Below are positions 56,202 to 64,000 of a DNA stretch of 64,000 bases, in pieces. Position 1 is the first letter of the stretch, and each line of letters begins with the position of its first letter. This DNA is from Acidianus sp. HS-5 (GTDB lineage: Archaea; Thermoproteota; Thermoprotei_A; Sulfolobales; Sulfolobaceae), in contig NZ_AP025245.1 of NCBI RefSeq assembly GCF_021655615.1, positions 1,054,001 through 1,118,000 of the forward strand, in the 5' to 3' direction. The notes below the pieces were generated by a model. That model was not told the origin of the DNA. It searched no databases and saw nothing but the letters and a program-made list of their open reading frames with translations. Made by a program: the position numbers and the translations under genes.

Positions 56202-57080
56202 ATGCAACTTGCTGACACTATAAAGGCTATTACTAAGGTCGGTGGAAATACTCATGCAATAGCTAGAATTACCAGAATGCCAATTGTTGATGTAACTAAA
56301 TCTATAGAAGTTTTGAAACAAAAGTATAATTTAGCAATATTTGCAGGTATAATGGGAGAAAATCTTAAATTACAAAAAATATTACTTATATGTAAAAATT
56401 CTAAATTAAAGCTTTCTACATCTAAAAAATTATTCTTTCCTATAGAAAATTTGTTTAGAGCAGATTTAGAAGAAAACAAGTTCATGCTAGTTGTTTACTC
56501 AAATCAAAATACACTAAATAGCATCAAGGATGCTGTAAAAAAATTAAGAGATGAAAATATAGTAGAATGCGAAATATTTGAAATTACTGTGACAAAAAGA
56601 TATTATAGAGATATATCATGCTTTGATTTTAATAAGAATACTTGGATTTGTGATAAACTTATACAGCTAAACAAGAAAGGAAAAGAGATAAGACCGGATG
56701 AGGAAGATATAAATCTTGTAGTTAAATTGCAAGTTAATCCAAGTATTCCTTATTATCTATCACCTCACTATATTCATGTCAAGCATGTAATTCAAGGATT
56801 CATGTATACTTTAGGTAATAATGACATAATATTAGATATTATAACCGATAAGGAAATTGTTCATCCAAACACTTTATGGACGGCAAAAATAAGTAACGGT
56901 TATTTAATGGAAATTCATACAAATTATAAAAATTTAGACGAAATTTTACAAAAAATAAAAGATAATTCAAAAGAAATTTTTATAGTTCCTAAAGCTCCTT
57001 CTTATGCAGAAGGATATACTATACCTTACGAAATTTTTAAAAGCAAAAAGTGGGAATTTCCCAAAATAATCCTAAAGTAA
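56202..57080 (+). CDS. HTH-type protein of unknown family (paralogue of 47361-48080)
   Basis: A 292-residue protein whose start ADTIKAITKVGGNTHAIARI matches the HTH-like start of the 47361-48080 protein in pattern (long helix, VGxN, RI.R) and shares NTWI in the middle (NKNTWICDKL). The C-terminal half is mixed strands and helices with YLSPHYIHVKHVIQ and ends FPKIILK. Both seem to be DNA-binding regulators of a two-member, order-restricted family. Its own context (nob1 before, aminotransferase after) gives no clear function. Confidence 0.75.
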   Translation: MQLADTIKAITKVGGNTHAIARITRMPIVDVTKSIEVLKQKYNLAIFAGIMGENLKLQKILLICKNSKLKLSTSKKLFFPIENLFRADLEENKFMLVVYSNQNTLNSIKDAVKKLRDENIVECEIFEITVTKRYYRDISCFDFNKNTWICDKLIQLNKKGKEIRPDEEDINLVVKLQVNPSIPYYLSPHYIHVKHVIQGFMYTLGNNDIILDIITDKEIVHPNTLWTAKISNGYLMEIHTNYKNLDEILQKIKDNSKEIFIVPKAPSYAEGYTIPYEIFKSKKWEFPKIILK

Positions 57081-57119
57081 TAATGAAAGATTTTTATAAT
57101 TTTGGTGTAGATTCATGTT

Positions 57120-58226
57120 ATGTTTTGGGAAGATTTTAGAGAGTTAGTTCCAATTACTAAAAATTATATTTATCTTAATCATGCAGCACTTTCTCCTACA
57201 CCATTACCTGTACTATATGAATCATTTAGATATCTCTATGAAGTAAGCAGAACTGGAACTATTGCGGATAATGAAGAAGAAAAAGATGAATTCTTTCAAA
57301 TAAGAAAAAATATATCAAATTTAATAAAAGCAGATCCTTTAGAAATTTCACTTATACCTAATACAAGTTTTGGAGTTAATGAAGTAGCACACGGGCTTGA
57401 ATACGATGAGAAATCTAACGTAGTAACTGACAGCCTAGAGTTTCCTGCAACAGTTTATCCTTTCCTTAAACTAAAGAACGTGGAAAAGAGAATAGTGAAA
57501 TCCTCTCCTTATGACATCGAAGATAAAATACTAGAAAACATTGACGAAAACACTAAATTAATATCAATAAGTCACGTTAGTTTTAATACGGGAGTAAGAA
57601 TAGATATCCAAAAAATTGTGGGAAAAGCTAAGAAAGTTGGCGCATTAGTTTTATTGGATATAATACAAAGCGCTGGGGCAGTAAAAATAAACGTCAAGGA
57701 CTTTGACGTGGACTTTGCTGTAGCTGGAGGGTATAAATGGTTAATGTCACCTCAAGGATCTGGATTTATGTACATAAGAAAAGGTCTTCTGGAAGATCCT
57801 CCATTTTATGGATGGAAATCTGCAAAAAATTACTTAGAATTTGATCCTAATAAATTTGAACTAGAAAAAGGACCAAGAAGAATTGAAATAGGAACAATAG
57901 ATATTGCAGCAGACCTTGGTTTATCTAAATCTGCAGAAATTATTAGTAAGTACGAGAATGAAATAGAAAAGAGAGTTTTAGAACTCTCAGCTTACGCGAT
58001 AGATCTAGCAGAAGACAAAAAATTTCATATAATAACTCCTAAGGAAAAAAGAGCAGGAATAGTTGTAATAAAAGTTAATAACCCTAAGGAAATTTCTGCT
58101 CGCTTAGCCCATAAAAATATAATAGTTTCTCCTAGGGGAGAAGGAATTAGAATATCAACTCACTTTTACAATACAGAAGAAGAAATTGAAAAAACAATTA
58201 ACTCAATTTCTCAAGAAGCTTCATAG
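57120..58226 (+). CDS. Class V aminotransferase (cysteine desulfurase-like)
   Basis: A 368-residue PLP enzyme: YIYLNHAALSPTPLPVL at the start, SHVSFNTGVRIDIQ, LLDIIQSAGAV and the PLP lysine in GGYKWLMSPQGSGF. The family includes isopenicillin-N-epimerase-like and cysteine desulfurase/selenocysteine lyase members. No catalytic cysteine loop near the end is obvious, so I do not call it NifS/SufS. It overlaps the convergent nadA gene by 29 nt. Confidence 0.88.
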   Translation: MFWEDFRELVPITKNYIYLNHAALSPTPLPVLYESFRYLYEVSRTGTIADNEEEKDEFFQIRKNISNLIKADPLEISLIPNTSFGVNEVAHGLEYDEKSNVVTDSLEFPATVYPFLKLKNVEKRIVKSSPYDIEDKILENIDENTKLISISHVSFNTGVRIDIQKIVGKAKKVGALVLLDIIQSAGAVKINVKDFDVDFAVAGGYKWLMSPQGSGFMYIRKGLLEDPPFYGWKSAKNYLEFDPNKFELEKGPRRIEIGTIDIAADLGLSKSAEIISKYENEIEKRVLELSAYAIDLAEDKKFHIITPKEKRAGIVVIKVNNPKEISARLAHKNIIVSPRGEGIRISTHFYNTEEEIEKTINSISQEAS

Positions 58227-59142
58227 TCCTTTCAAAGGCATCTTTTGCTTTTTCTGCAATATCTTTAGGCACTACCACTTTTGTTACCTCATTCTCTAGG
58301 GAGTTCTTTATCTTCTCTAATGTTATCATTGCCATATATGGACATCTTGCACAAGCACAAGCTTCAGTACTTATTAATGGATAGAACGTCTTATCTGGAA
58401 CTTGAAGTTTTAATGCATTTAACATTCCTATCTCAGTAGCTACTACAAATTCCTTATATTTGCTTTCCTTAGCAAAATTTATCATTTGATTAGTAGATCC
58501 TACAAAATCTGCAGCTTGTAAAATTTCTAATGGGGACTCAGGATGAGCCATTAATACAGCGTTAGGATATCTTTTTCTTGCCATTTCTACAAATTGCTTA
58601 ACATAAGAAGCATGAACTAAACATCTACCATTAGGTGGAACTTTAACTATCTTCTTTCCAGTCTTTTTCTCAACATAATTTGCTAAATTTGCGTCCGGAC
58701 CAAATAGTACAACTTCAGAGTCAAGAGCTTTTACAATTTTTACTGCAGTGGAGGAGGTAACTATATAATCAGCTAAGGCTTTAGCATATATGCTAGTATT
58801 TATATATAATACTACGGGTGCATTTGGATACTCTTCCTTAAATTTCTTTAATGTTTCCACGTCTAATGCATCAGAAAGTGTACATCCAGCCTTAGGATCT
58901 GGCGATAAGACTAATTTACCTTGATTCAGGGCAGCGGCTTGTTCTGCCATAAAGTATACTCCAGCGAATACTATAATGTCCGCATTAGTTCTCATTGCTT
59001 TTACCGCAAGATCGTAAGAATCTCCTGTAAAATCTGAAACTAATTGTACACCATAGTCCATATAGTTGTGTCCTAAAATAATTGCATTCTTCTGTTTCTT
59101 TAACTCCTTTATTCTCTTGATTAGCTCAGTATAATCTACCAT
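58198..59142 (-). CDS. nadA: Quinolinate synthase NadA
   Basis: A 314-residue 4Fe-4S enzyme of NAD synthesis, condensing iminoaspartate with dihydroxyacetone phosphate. The cluster cysteines are C87 (KAGCTLS), C174 (NGRCLVH) and one of C262/C264/C267 in TEACACARCPYM, matching the three-Cys site of the family; the extra cysteines are common in archaeal NadA. A perfect palindrome lies 4 nt upstream of its ATG. Confidence 0.96.
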   Translation of the reverse strand: MVDYTELIKRIKELKKQKNAIILGHNYMDYGVQLVSDFTGDSYDLAVKAMRTNADIIVFAGVYFMAEQAAALNQGKLVLSPDPKAGCTLSDALDVETLKKFKEEYPNAPVVLYINTSIYAKALADYIVTSSTAVKIVKALDSEVVLFGPDANLANYVEKKTGKKIVKVPPNGRCLVHASYVKQFVEMARKRYPNAVLMAHPESPLEILQAADFVGSTNQMINFAKESKYKEFVVATEIGMLNALKLQVPDKTFYPLISTEACACARCPYMAMITLEKIKNSLENEVTKVVVPKDIAEKAKDAFERTMKLLEKLS

Positions 59143-59146
59143 AATC

Positions 59147-59160
59147 CGAACACATGTTCG
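59147..59160 (-). promoter_or_regulatory. Operator-like palindrome before nadA
   Basis: CGAACA-CA-TGTTCG is a perfect 6-bp inverted repeat with a 2-nt centre, starting 5 nt upstream of the nadA ATG. A TATA-like TTTAAATT (59173-59180) precedes it, so the palindrome would cover the transcription start, as expected of a repressor responsive to NAD status. Confidence 0.4.
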
Positions 59161-59170
59161 ATTGTGAAAA

Positions 59171-59521
59171 CTAATTTAAAAACTTTTTTACCGAATAAAA
59201 CAACTCTTCTAGGTCTTCCATGATCCTTACAAGTAAGCTGTACAATACTTCTTCGTCTACTTTAGATAGATTTTTGATTATATTCGCTATGTCAATTAAT
59301 TCTTGTAATAGATAGGAATCTATAATATTATTTTTAAATAATTCCAAAAATAATTCTTCATCATCGCTCTTATTAATAAGCTTCCTTGCCTCACCTAGCA
59401 CTTCATTGTATAACTCAATAATCCCTTCTTTTACTTCTGATTTTAATTCACTGTTTGATTTGAACTCATCTAATGTCACTTTAGTTCCTTTTTCTACTTT
59501 TCTATAAGCTTCCCAAAACAC
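59171..59521 (-). CDS. Degenerate HepT/DUF86-like helical protein
   Basis: A 116-residue, mostly helical protein. Its length, the pattern FKNNIIDSYLLQELIDIAN and the following helix DEEVLYSLLVRIMEDLEEL match DUF86/HepT-like HEPN toxins. The RNxxxHxY active site of that family would fall at IIKNLSKV-DEEV and is absent, so it cannot be an active RNase of that type. No MNT (nucleotidyltransferase) antitoxin gene is near. It may have taken another role. It lies 28 nt upstream of nadA. Confidence 0.55.
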   Translation of the reverse strand: MFWEAYRKVEKGTKVTLDEFKSNSELKSEVKEGIIELYNEVLGEARKLINKSDDEELFLELFKNNIIDSYLLQELIDIANIIKNLSKVDEEVLYSLLVRIMEDLEELFYSVKKFLN

Positions 59522-59557
59522 GTAAGAATTTTATCTATCAAGATATATAGAGTTATC

Positions 59558-60598
59558 ATGATAAAAGAAGTATTAGGAAGCTTTGCTGAAAACCTTAAGA
59601 CTGCAAAGAATTACTCTTTCATCCTTGTTATAGCTACAACGGACGTAAGCTTAATTCCAGGCATAACAGTTGCAGGAGCTTCGCCGGAATTAACTCATTT
59701 TACGCCTGCGGCAGATTCTGAATTTCTACTATTGGGAAAATGCAAGGTAATAAACACTGTTCCTATAACTCCAGATGGAATTCCTACTCCAGCCCTGGTA
59801 AGCAGAGCTTCTCTATCGTTCACTAAAGTCTCTAAGCTAGTTGTAAATGCAGGAAGTAAGATCTTACCAAAAATTCCTTACATAGATATTGGAGGAAAGC
59901 CAGGAGGAGATATCAGAAAGTACTCATTAGATTTAGAAACTGCCGAAAGAATACTTGAGAATTCAACAATTTTAGGAGAAGAATTTTCCAATTCATTTGA
60001 TCTCTTAGTTATAGGAGAATCTATTCCTGCCGGAACTACTACTGCAATGGCAGTATTACAAGGCCTAGGATATGATGCAATAGATAAAGTAAGTTCAGCG
60101 TCGCCTAGTAATCCCAAAGAGTTAAAGAAGAAGATTGTTTTAGATGCATTAAGAGATCTTCCTAAGGATTCACTAAGAAAGATTGCAAAACTAGCAGATC
60201 CTATGCTGATTTCTGTTGCAGGAATTTCTCTAGGATTTAAAGGTAAGATTTTACTGGCCGGAGGTACTCAAATGACTGCGGCTGCAGGTATAATAAAGGA
60301 ATTCAATAAAGAGAAATTAAAAGATGTAGCAATAGGGACCACTAAATGGATAGTCAATGATAAATGCTCAGATATAGTTGCATTAGCTAAACAAGTTGGT
60401 ATAAATTTAATTTATGCAGATTTAGATTTCTCTATTTCTAAACATCCCGGAATAAGAGTTTATGAGAAAGGATATGTAAAAGAAGGTGTAGGGGCAGGAG
60501 GAGCCTCAATACTTGCAATGAATAATGGAGCTAAAAATGAGGATATAGTTAAGAAGGTTGATGAAATGTACTCAGAATTGCTTATAAGTAAGAGCTAG
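59558..60598 (+). CDS. CobT-like (UPF0284) nicotinate-nucleotide phosphoribosyltransferase-related protein
   Basis: A 346-residue protein of the archaeal CobT-like family (UPF0284): IATTDVSLIPGITVAGASPELT at the start, NAGSKILPKIPYIDIGGKPGGDI, GESIPAGTTTAMAVL and VGAGGAS near the end. CobT transfers phosphoribose from nicotinate mononucleotide to the lower base of cobamides. In Sulfolobales the family may serve cobalamin synthesis or NAD-related salvage; proximity to nadA fits nicotinate metabolism. Substrate not proved. Confidence 0.88.
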   Translation: MIKEVLGSFAENLKTAKNYSFILVIATTDVSLIPGITVAGASPELTHFTPAADSEFLLLGKCKVINTVPITPDGIPTPALVSRASLSFTKVSKLVVNAGSKILPKIPYIDIGGKPGGDIRKYSLDLETAERILENSTILGEEFSNSFDLLVIGESIPAGTTTAMAVLQGLGYDAIDKVSSASPSNPKELKKKIVLDALRDLPKDSLRKIAKLADPMLISVAGISLGFKGKILLAGGTQMTAAAGIIKEFNKEKLKDVAIGTTKWIVNDKCSDIVALAKQVGINLIYADLDFSISKHPGIRVYEKGYVKEGVGAGGASILAMNNGAKNEDIVKKVDEMYSELLISKS

Positions 60599-60611
60599 GA
60601 AAATAAATTAC

Positions 60612-60932
60612 ATGGAGTACGATTTTTTAACTACTAGAGAGAAGATTTTTTACATCTTAATGTATTCCGACGAACCTCTAACTGCAAAGCAAATTATGAA
60701 AATTTTAGGAATAAAAAAGGAGAAAGAAGTTTATTCTCATATTTACCACCTAGCTAAATCATCAAAGAGAAAAGATTATGTTATAGTAATGTTTCCTCCA
60801 GAATGCGAAGACTGCGGATATGTCTTTAAATTGGAAGTTCCTAAAAAACCCAGTAAATGCCCCATTTGCAAATCGGAGAGAATAAAGCCTCCAAGCTTTT
60901 TAATAAGGAAAAAAGGAAAAATTAATGAATGA
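60612..60932 (+). CDS. HTH protein with zinc ribbon
   Basis: A 106-residue protein. The first 60 residues are a winged helix (REKIFYILMYSDEPLTAKQI, VYSHIYHLAKSSKR) and the last 40 a rubredoxin-like zinc ribbon with CEDCGYVF and CPICKSE. Archaeal proteins of this type are called predicted transcriptional regulators. It overlaps the following HAD gene as ATGA, so it might regulate the operon that runs to the METTL5-like gene. Confidence 0.88.
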   Translation: MEYDFLTTREKIFYILMYSDEPLTAKQIMKILGIKKEKEVYSHIYHLAKSSKRKDYVIVMFPPECEDCGYVFKLEVPKKPSKCPICKSERIKPPSFLIRKKGKINE

Positions 60933-61594
60933 AAGCAGTTTTTGTTGATATGGGAGAAACTCTAGTAAAATTTACGCCGAGATATTATGAGGCAGTAGCT
61001 AATGCAATCAAGGAGAAAGGATTTGATGTAAGTGATAGGGAAGTTTTTAGAGCATTAATGCAACAGCTAGGCACTCATCACTTTCCTCATCCAGAAATAG
61101 GAGGTTTATCAAGCATTGATTTCAAAGACTTGTTCTACAGGCTAGGATTAGTAGCTGATGAAAAGACTATTAAAGATTTAGAACGTAAAACTTATCTCTC
61201 CAATAACTACGAACTCTTTGATGATGCAATACCGTTTTTAGAGGAAATTAAGGAAGTAGGATTAAAAATCATCCTAGTAAGCAATGCTACATCAAGTATT
61301 CATAAAATAATCAGGGAGCTTAATTTAACAAAATATCTTGATGGAATAGTTGCCTCCTGCGATTTAGGGGTAATGAAACCGCACCCTAAAATCTTTTACT
61401 ATGCAAAAAGAATGGCAGGTGGAGAGGGAATTCATATAGGAGATGTCTATGAAATAGATATAGTAGGTGCTAGAAGGGCTTTTCTTGACGCTATACTATT
61501 GGACAGGTTTAATTATTATCCAGAGATTAAGGAAAATAGGGTGAATAGTCTATTGCAGGCCGCAGAATTGATAAAAGAGAAGTTGAAGTACTAG
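60929..61594 (+). CDS. HAD superfamily hydrolase
   Basis: A 221-residue HAD phosphatase. Motif I is changed from DxDxT to FVDMGETL (Asp, then Met-Gly-Glu), motif II is LVSNA, motif III the lysine in MKPHPKIF, motif IV HIGDVYEIDIVGA. The second acid (usually Asp +2) is Gly, so activity may be altered. Its end overlaps the next methyltransferase reading frame. Substrate unknown. Confidence 0.88.
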   Translation: MKAVFVDMGETLVKFTPRYYEAVANAIKEKGFDVSDREVFRALMQQLGTHHFPHPEIGGLSSIDFKDLFYRLGLVADEKTIKDLERKTYLSNNYELFDDAIPFLEEIKEVGLKIILVSNATSSIHKIIRELNLTKYLDGIVASCDLGVMKPHPKIFYYAKRMAGGEGIHIGDVYEIDIVGARRAFLDAILLDRFNYYPEIKENRVNSLLQAAELIKEKLKY

Positions 61595-62178
61595 TAAGTA
61601 AAATTCCTCCGCATCCTAATCCTAAAATTTTTCTAGAACAATATTTAACTCCGCCAGAACTTGTCGCAGACATTGTATGGTTAGCATTTCTTAGAGGTGA
61701 GATTAAGGGTAAAAAAGTAGCAGATTTAGGTTGCGGTACAGGGAGATTTTGTGCTGCTGCGAGCTTTTTAGGTGGTTATTGTATTTGTATCGAAATCGAT
61801 AATGAAAGCCTTATGTTAGCTAGAAAAACGTTTAAGGAATTAGGAATAGATGCTGATTTTGTTAATATAGATGTTGAACACTTTTATTCTCAAACAAAAT
61901 TTGACACAATTCTTGAGAATCCTCCCTTTGGAGTTAAAAGAAAAGGATATGATTTAATCTTTTTAAATTCAGCTCTCGACCTATCTAAGAATGTAGTGTA
62001 CTCAGTTCATAAGACCAATGAAAGATCAGAGAAGATAATTAGAAACCTTGCAAGCAAAAAAGGTTTTTCTTACGAACTATTGACTACTAATTTCGAAATA
62101 GGATACTATTATCCTTGGCATAAAAACAATATTCATAATTTTTTAGTCGATATTTATCTTTTTAAGAAAATAATTTGA
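61567..62178 (+). CDS. METTL5-like N6-adenine rRNA methyltransferase
   Basis: A protein of about 203 residues. It has the segments VSKIPPHPNPKIFLEQYLTP, VADLGCGTGRFCAAASF (SAM motif I), CIEIDNESL, and the catalytic NPPF in LENPPFGVKR. This matches archaeal METTL5-like proteins that make m6A in 16S rRNA. No ATG, GTG or TTG occurs in frame before the methyltransferase core (the first ATG, at 61813, is after motif I), and the frame closes just upstream at a TAG. The start is therefore probably non-canonical (ATT at 61567 fits) or overlaps the HAD end through coupling. The exact start is uncertain. Confidence 0.8.
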   Translation: MDKREVEVLVSKIPPHPNPKIFLEQYLTPPELVADIVWLAFLRGEIKGKKVADLGCGTGRFCAAASFLGGYCICIEIDNESLMLARKTFKELGIDADFVNIDVEHFYSQTKFDTILENPPFGVKRKGYDLIFLNSALDLSKNVVYSVHKTNERSEKIIRNLASKKGFSYELLTTNFEIGYYYPWHKNNIHNFLVDIYLFKKII

Positions 62179-62817
62179 CTCGACCATTTCTAGTAAAGAA
62201 ATAACTCCTTTACCGTTTTCTTCATCTAAGACTAAATCTGCAATCTTTTTAATTTCATCTAATGCATTTGCTACTGCAACTTTAAAATCGGCAACATTAA
62301 ATAAAGGAATATCGTTTTGACTATCACCTACGGCTATAATTTTACCGTTAAACTTTAGAATTTTTATAAGCTCTAACAAGCCTTTACCTTTATCCATATT
62401 TTTAGGCATAATCATTGCATCATTTCTGTTCCATTCTACTCTAGCACAATCAAATTTTAATTTGTTACCAAAATTTACTGCATTATCAAGATAAATGATG
62501 ATTTTCCCAACAGAATATCTTAAGCCTAATTTTTCTAATTTTTCAATTATTTTTTCCCTTATCTCAAACCATTCCTTATCTACTAAATATACTTCCTTCT
62601 CCCCTATAAGTAAAAGGGGACCATTTTCTAAAACCCAAGCAGTAGGAGTTAATCCGTTAGCTAATACATTAATGAACCTCTTTTCTCTTCCTGTAACAAC
62701 TACAAATGGATATTTCTTAGAAAACTCATTAACTTTGCTCTTTACGTCGTCTGAAATTATAAAGCCGTTCTTTTCATTAGCAAGAGTTCTATCGTAATCT
62801 GAAGCTACCAAAAACAA
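62143..62817 (-). CDS. HAD-IIB phosphatase, phosphoglycolate phosphatase-like
   Basis: A 224-residue HAD enzyme. DYDRTL supplies motif I, VVVTGREKRF motif II, the lysine in KGKGLLELIKILK motif III and VGDSQNDIPLF motif IV. The C2B-type cap fits archaeal phosphoglycolate or sugar-phosphate phosphatases. Its 3-prime end overlaps the METTL5-like gene by 36 nt, and it lies 3 nt after the endonuclease IV gene on the same strand. Confidence 0.88.
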   Translation of the reverse strand: MFLVASDYDRTLANEKNGFIISDDVKSKVNEFSKKYPFVVVTGREKRFINVLANGLTPTAWVLENGPLLLIGEKEVYLVDKEWFEIREKIIEKLEKLGLRYSVGKIIIYLDNAVNFGNKLKFDCARVEWNRNDAMIMPKNMDKGKGLLELIKILKFNGKIIAVGDSQNDIPLFNVADFKVAVANALDEIKKIADLVLDEENGKGVISLLEMVESNYFLKKINID

Positions 62818-62820
62818 TTC

Positions 62821-63660
62821 TTACTCACCAAACTTATAACCTAATTCTTCTAAAACTTTTTTCATCTTTAATGCATCATTCTCGAGCTCAGGACTTTCAC
62901 AGACTAATGTTATTGAAATATCTCTTTTCATTATTTCTCTTGCTAATGGCTCAAAAGGTGGAGTATTATAAATTATAGACCTATGAACATCGACGTATTT
63001 GCCATTCCTTATTTCTAAGCCTTCAAAATGGGAATTAATATGTGCTAAGCCAAGTTCCTTAATTAGTCTGTCTAAAATTTCCCCGTAATCTATTTGACCC
63101 CCTTGTCTGGCAAAAGTGTGAGCCCAATCTATATAGGGAATTACTAGTTTATCAAGTTCTTTTGATATCGAAATAACTTCATCTAAAGTGCCTATTGCTG
63201 TTTCCTTAGCCATTGTTTCTATTCCGAATTTTACACTAGTTACTCCCAATTCCTTAGACTTGTCTAACACATCTCCTAAACCAGATTTAACTTCATCTAA
63301 ACATTCATCTCTCCTAGATTTTTTACCATAAAATGCTATATGTATTGCTATAGCATCTGCACCCATTGCCTCTGCTCTAGTTGCAGTTTCTATTATTCTA
63401 TTTTTAGATGCTTCTATTTTTTCTTTCTCTTCTGAGCATAAATTTATATAGTATGGAGCATGGACTGATAATCTCACGCCTATACTTTTAGCCACTTCTC
63501 CTACTTCTCTAGCCTTATCAACGCTCATCTTCACTCCTTGTACAAACTCCACTTCCATAGCGTTGAGACCTAACTCTTTAACTTTTTTTACTCCTTCAAC
63601 AGTACTTTTGCCCTTAGCAGATAAAGGAATACCCGCAGTGCCTAAGTAAATTTTCGGCAT
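62821..63660 (-). CDS. nfo: Endonuclease IV (AP endonuclease)
   Basis: A 279-residue TIM-barrel enzyme with zinc ligands spread along the barrel: VRLSVHAPYYINL, IAIHIAF, KFGIETM, the aspartate in YIDWAH, AHINSHFEG and LVCESPEL. It cuts at abasic sites during base-excision repair. Length matches Nfo. Spaced 35 nt from the partial gene upstream, with which it may be co-transcribed. Confidence 0.93.
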   Translation of the reverse strand: MPKIYLGTAGIPLSAKGKSTVEGVKKVKELGLNAMEVEFVQGVKMSVDKAREVGEVAKSIGVRLSVHAPYYINLCSEEKEKIEASKNRIIETATRAEAMGADAIAIHIAFYGKKSRRDECLDEVKSGLGDVLDKSKELGVTSVKFGIETMAKETAIGTLDEVISISKELDKLVIPYIDWAHTFARQGGQIDYGEILDRLIKELGLAHINSHFEGLEIRNGKYVDVHRSIIYNTPPFEPLAREIMKRDISITLVCESPELENDALKMKKVLEELGYKFGE

Positions 63661-63695
63661 AAAAAGAGTCTTACGCTCTAAAAATTTAAGTTAAA

Positions 63696-64000
63696 TTACA
63701 GATTAGTTATAGACTTATTTAATGTATTTTCCTTTTCTCTTAATAATTCTAAGATAGCATTTGTCATTATTCTTTGATCAAAGTCTTCAGAAGTATTAGT
63801 CCTTACTTGGTTAACTATTGAATCGGCTATAGGCTGGAGAGTAAGTGACATTATTATTGCAGACAATTCTTTTATGAACGCGGACTTTATAATAATTTTC
63901 TCTGCTTCTGATTTACTGGAACTTTCATTATCTACAATTTCTCTAATCTTTTGAAGAATATTATTACTTGCTTCTTCTATGGCTTCTGCAATTACTGGCT
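63696..64000 (-). CDS. Partial gene at right edge, unknown helical protein
   Basis: A minus-strand reading frame, open from the window edge to the TAA at 63696-63698, gives at least 101 residues. It is helical and charged: AIEEASNNILQKIREIV, IIIKSAFIKELSAIIM, then VNQVRTNTSEDF and ILELLREKENTLNKS. Without the N-terminus I cannot identify it. It precedes nfo by 35 nt. Confidence 0.65.
   Translation of the reverse strand, partial: PVIAEAIEEASNNILQKIREIVDNESSSKSEAEKIIIKSAFIKELSAIIMSLTLQPIADSIVNQVRTNTSEDFDQRIMTNAILELLREKENTLNKSITNL

Overview
The window is about 35% G+C by eye and gene-dense. It carries markers typical of the thermoacidophilic archaeal order Sulfolobales: a herA-mre11-rad50-nurA operon, an archaeal-type PEP carboxylase, an acryloyl-CoA reductase of the 3-hydroxypropionate/4-hydroxybutyrate carbon-fixation type, archaeal RNase P, Nep1 and Nob1 proteins, D-tyrosyl-type deacylase DTD2, a fused electron-transfer flavoprotein, and many ATGA/GTGA/TTGA gene overlaps. 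The low G+C fits Acidianus or Sulfolobus/Sulfurisphaera better than Metallosphaera, but the genus is a guess. I saw no rRNA, tRNA, CRISPR array or intact insertion sequence.

Region 1 (1-6.6 kb): a small membrane protein, a two-gene ABC exporter, a frameshifted acetoacetate-decarboxylase-like gene, a CBS protein, and a minus-strand fixBA-fixC-fixX electron-transfer operon with 4-nt overlaps. Region 2 (6.7-17.1 kb) is the accessory part: an aromatic-compound cluster (dienelactone hydrolase, extradiol dioxygenase, HpaB-type hydroxylase, MFS carrier, fumarylacetoacetate-hydrolase-family protein), then an HTH_10 regulator, an orphan molybdenum hydroxylase large subunit and an aldo/keto reductase. 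The hydrolase and the reductase are frameshifted, and the spacers are long, AT-rich and hold inverted repeats. Region 3 (17.3-19.6 kb): a PadR regulator with a two-gene ABC-2 drug-efflux system and an operator-like palindrome. 

Region 4 (20-28.2 kb): central metabolism and stress genes (acryloyl-CoA reductase, PEP carboxylase, amidase, Bcp peroxiredoxin, NAD(P)HX repair), a possible C/D-box guide RNA, and a ferritin-like protein with a duplicated 55-residue unit. Region 5 (28.2-34.4 kb): the DNA end-resection operon. Region 6 (34.4-48.9 kb): cation transporters, CBS proteins, Fur, a nucleoside hydrolase, a zinc-hook SMC-related ATPase, a metallophosphoesterase, DTD2 paired with a FAD oxidoreductase, thioredoxin, a DUF84 NTPase and a MqnA/MqnD-like protein. 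Region 7 (49-64 kb): RNA and ribosome biogenesis (Nep1, Rnp4, a CRM protein, Nob1), Trm5-like and METTL5-like methyltransferases, NAD kinase, quinolinate synthase, a CobT-like protein, HAD phosphatases, endonuclease IV and a partial gene at the right edge.

The points most worth following are: three genes in the first 17 kb broken by the same net +1 lesion; a 105-bp element with 14-bp inverted ends; the C/D RNA candidate; the repeat ferritin-like protein; the SMC-related zinc-hook ATPase; a two-member family of unknown HTH proteins; and two palindromes sitting between promoter and start codon (PadR operon and nadA).
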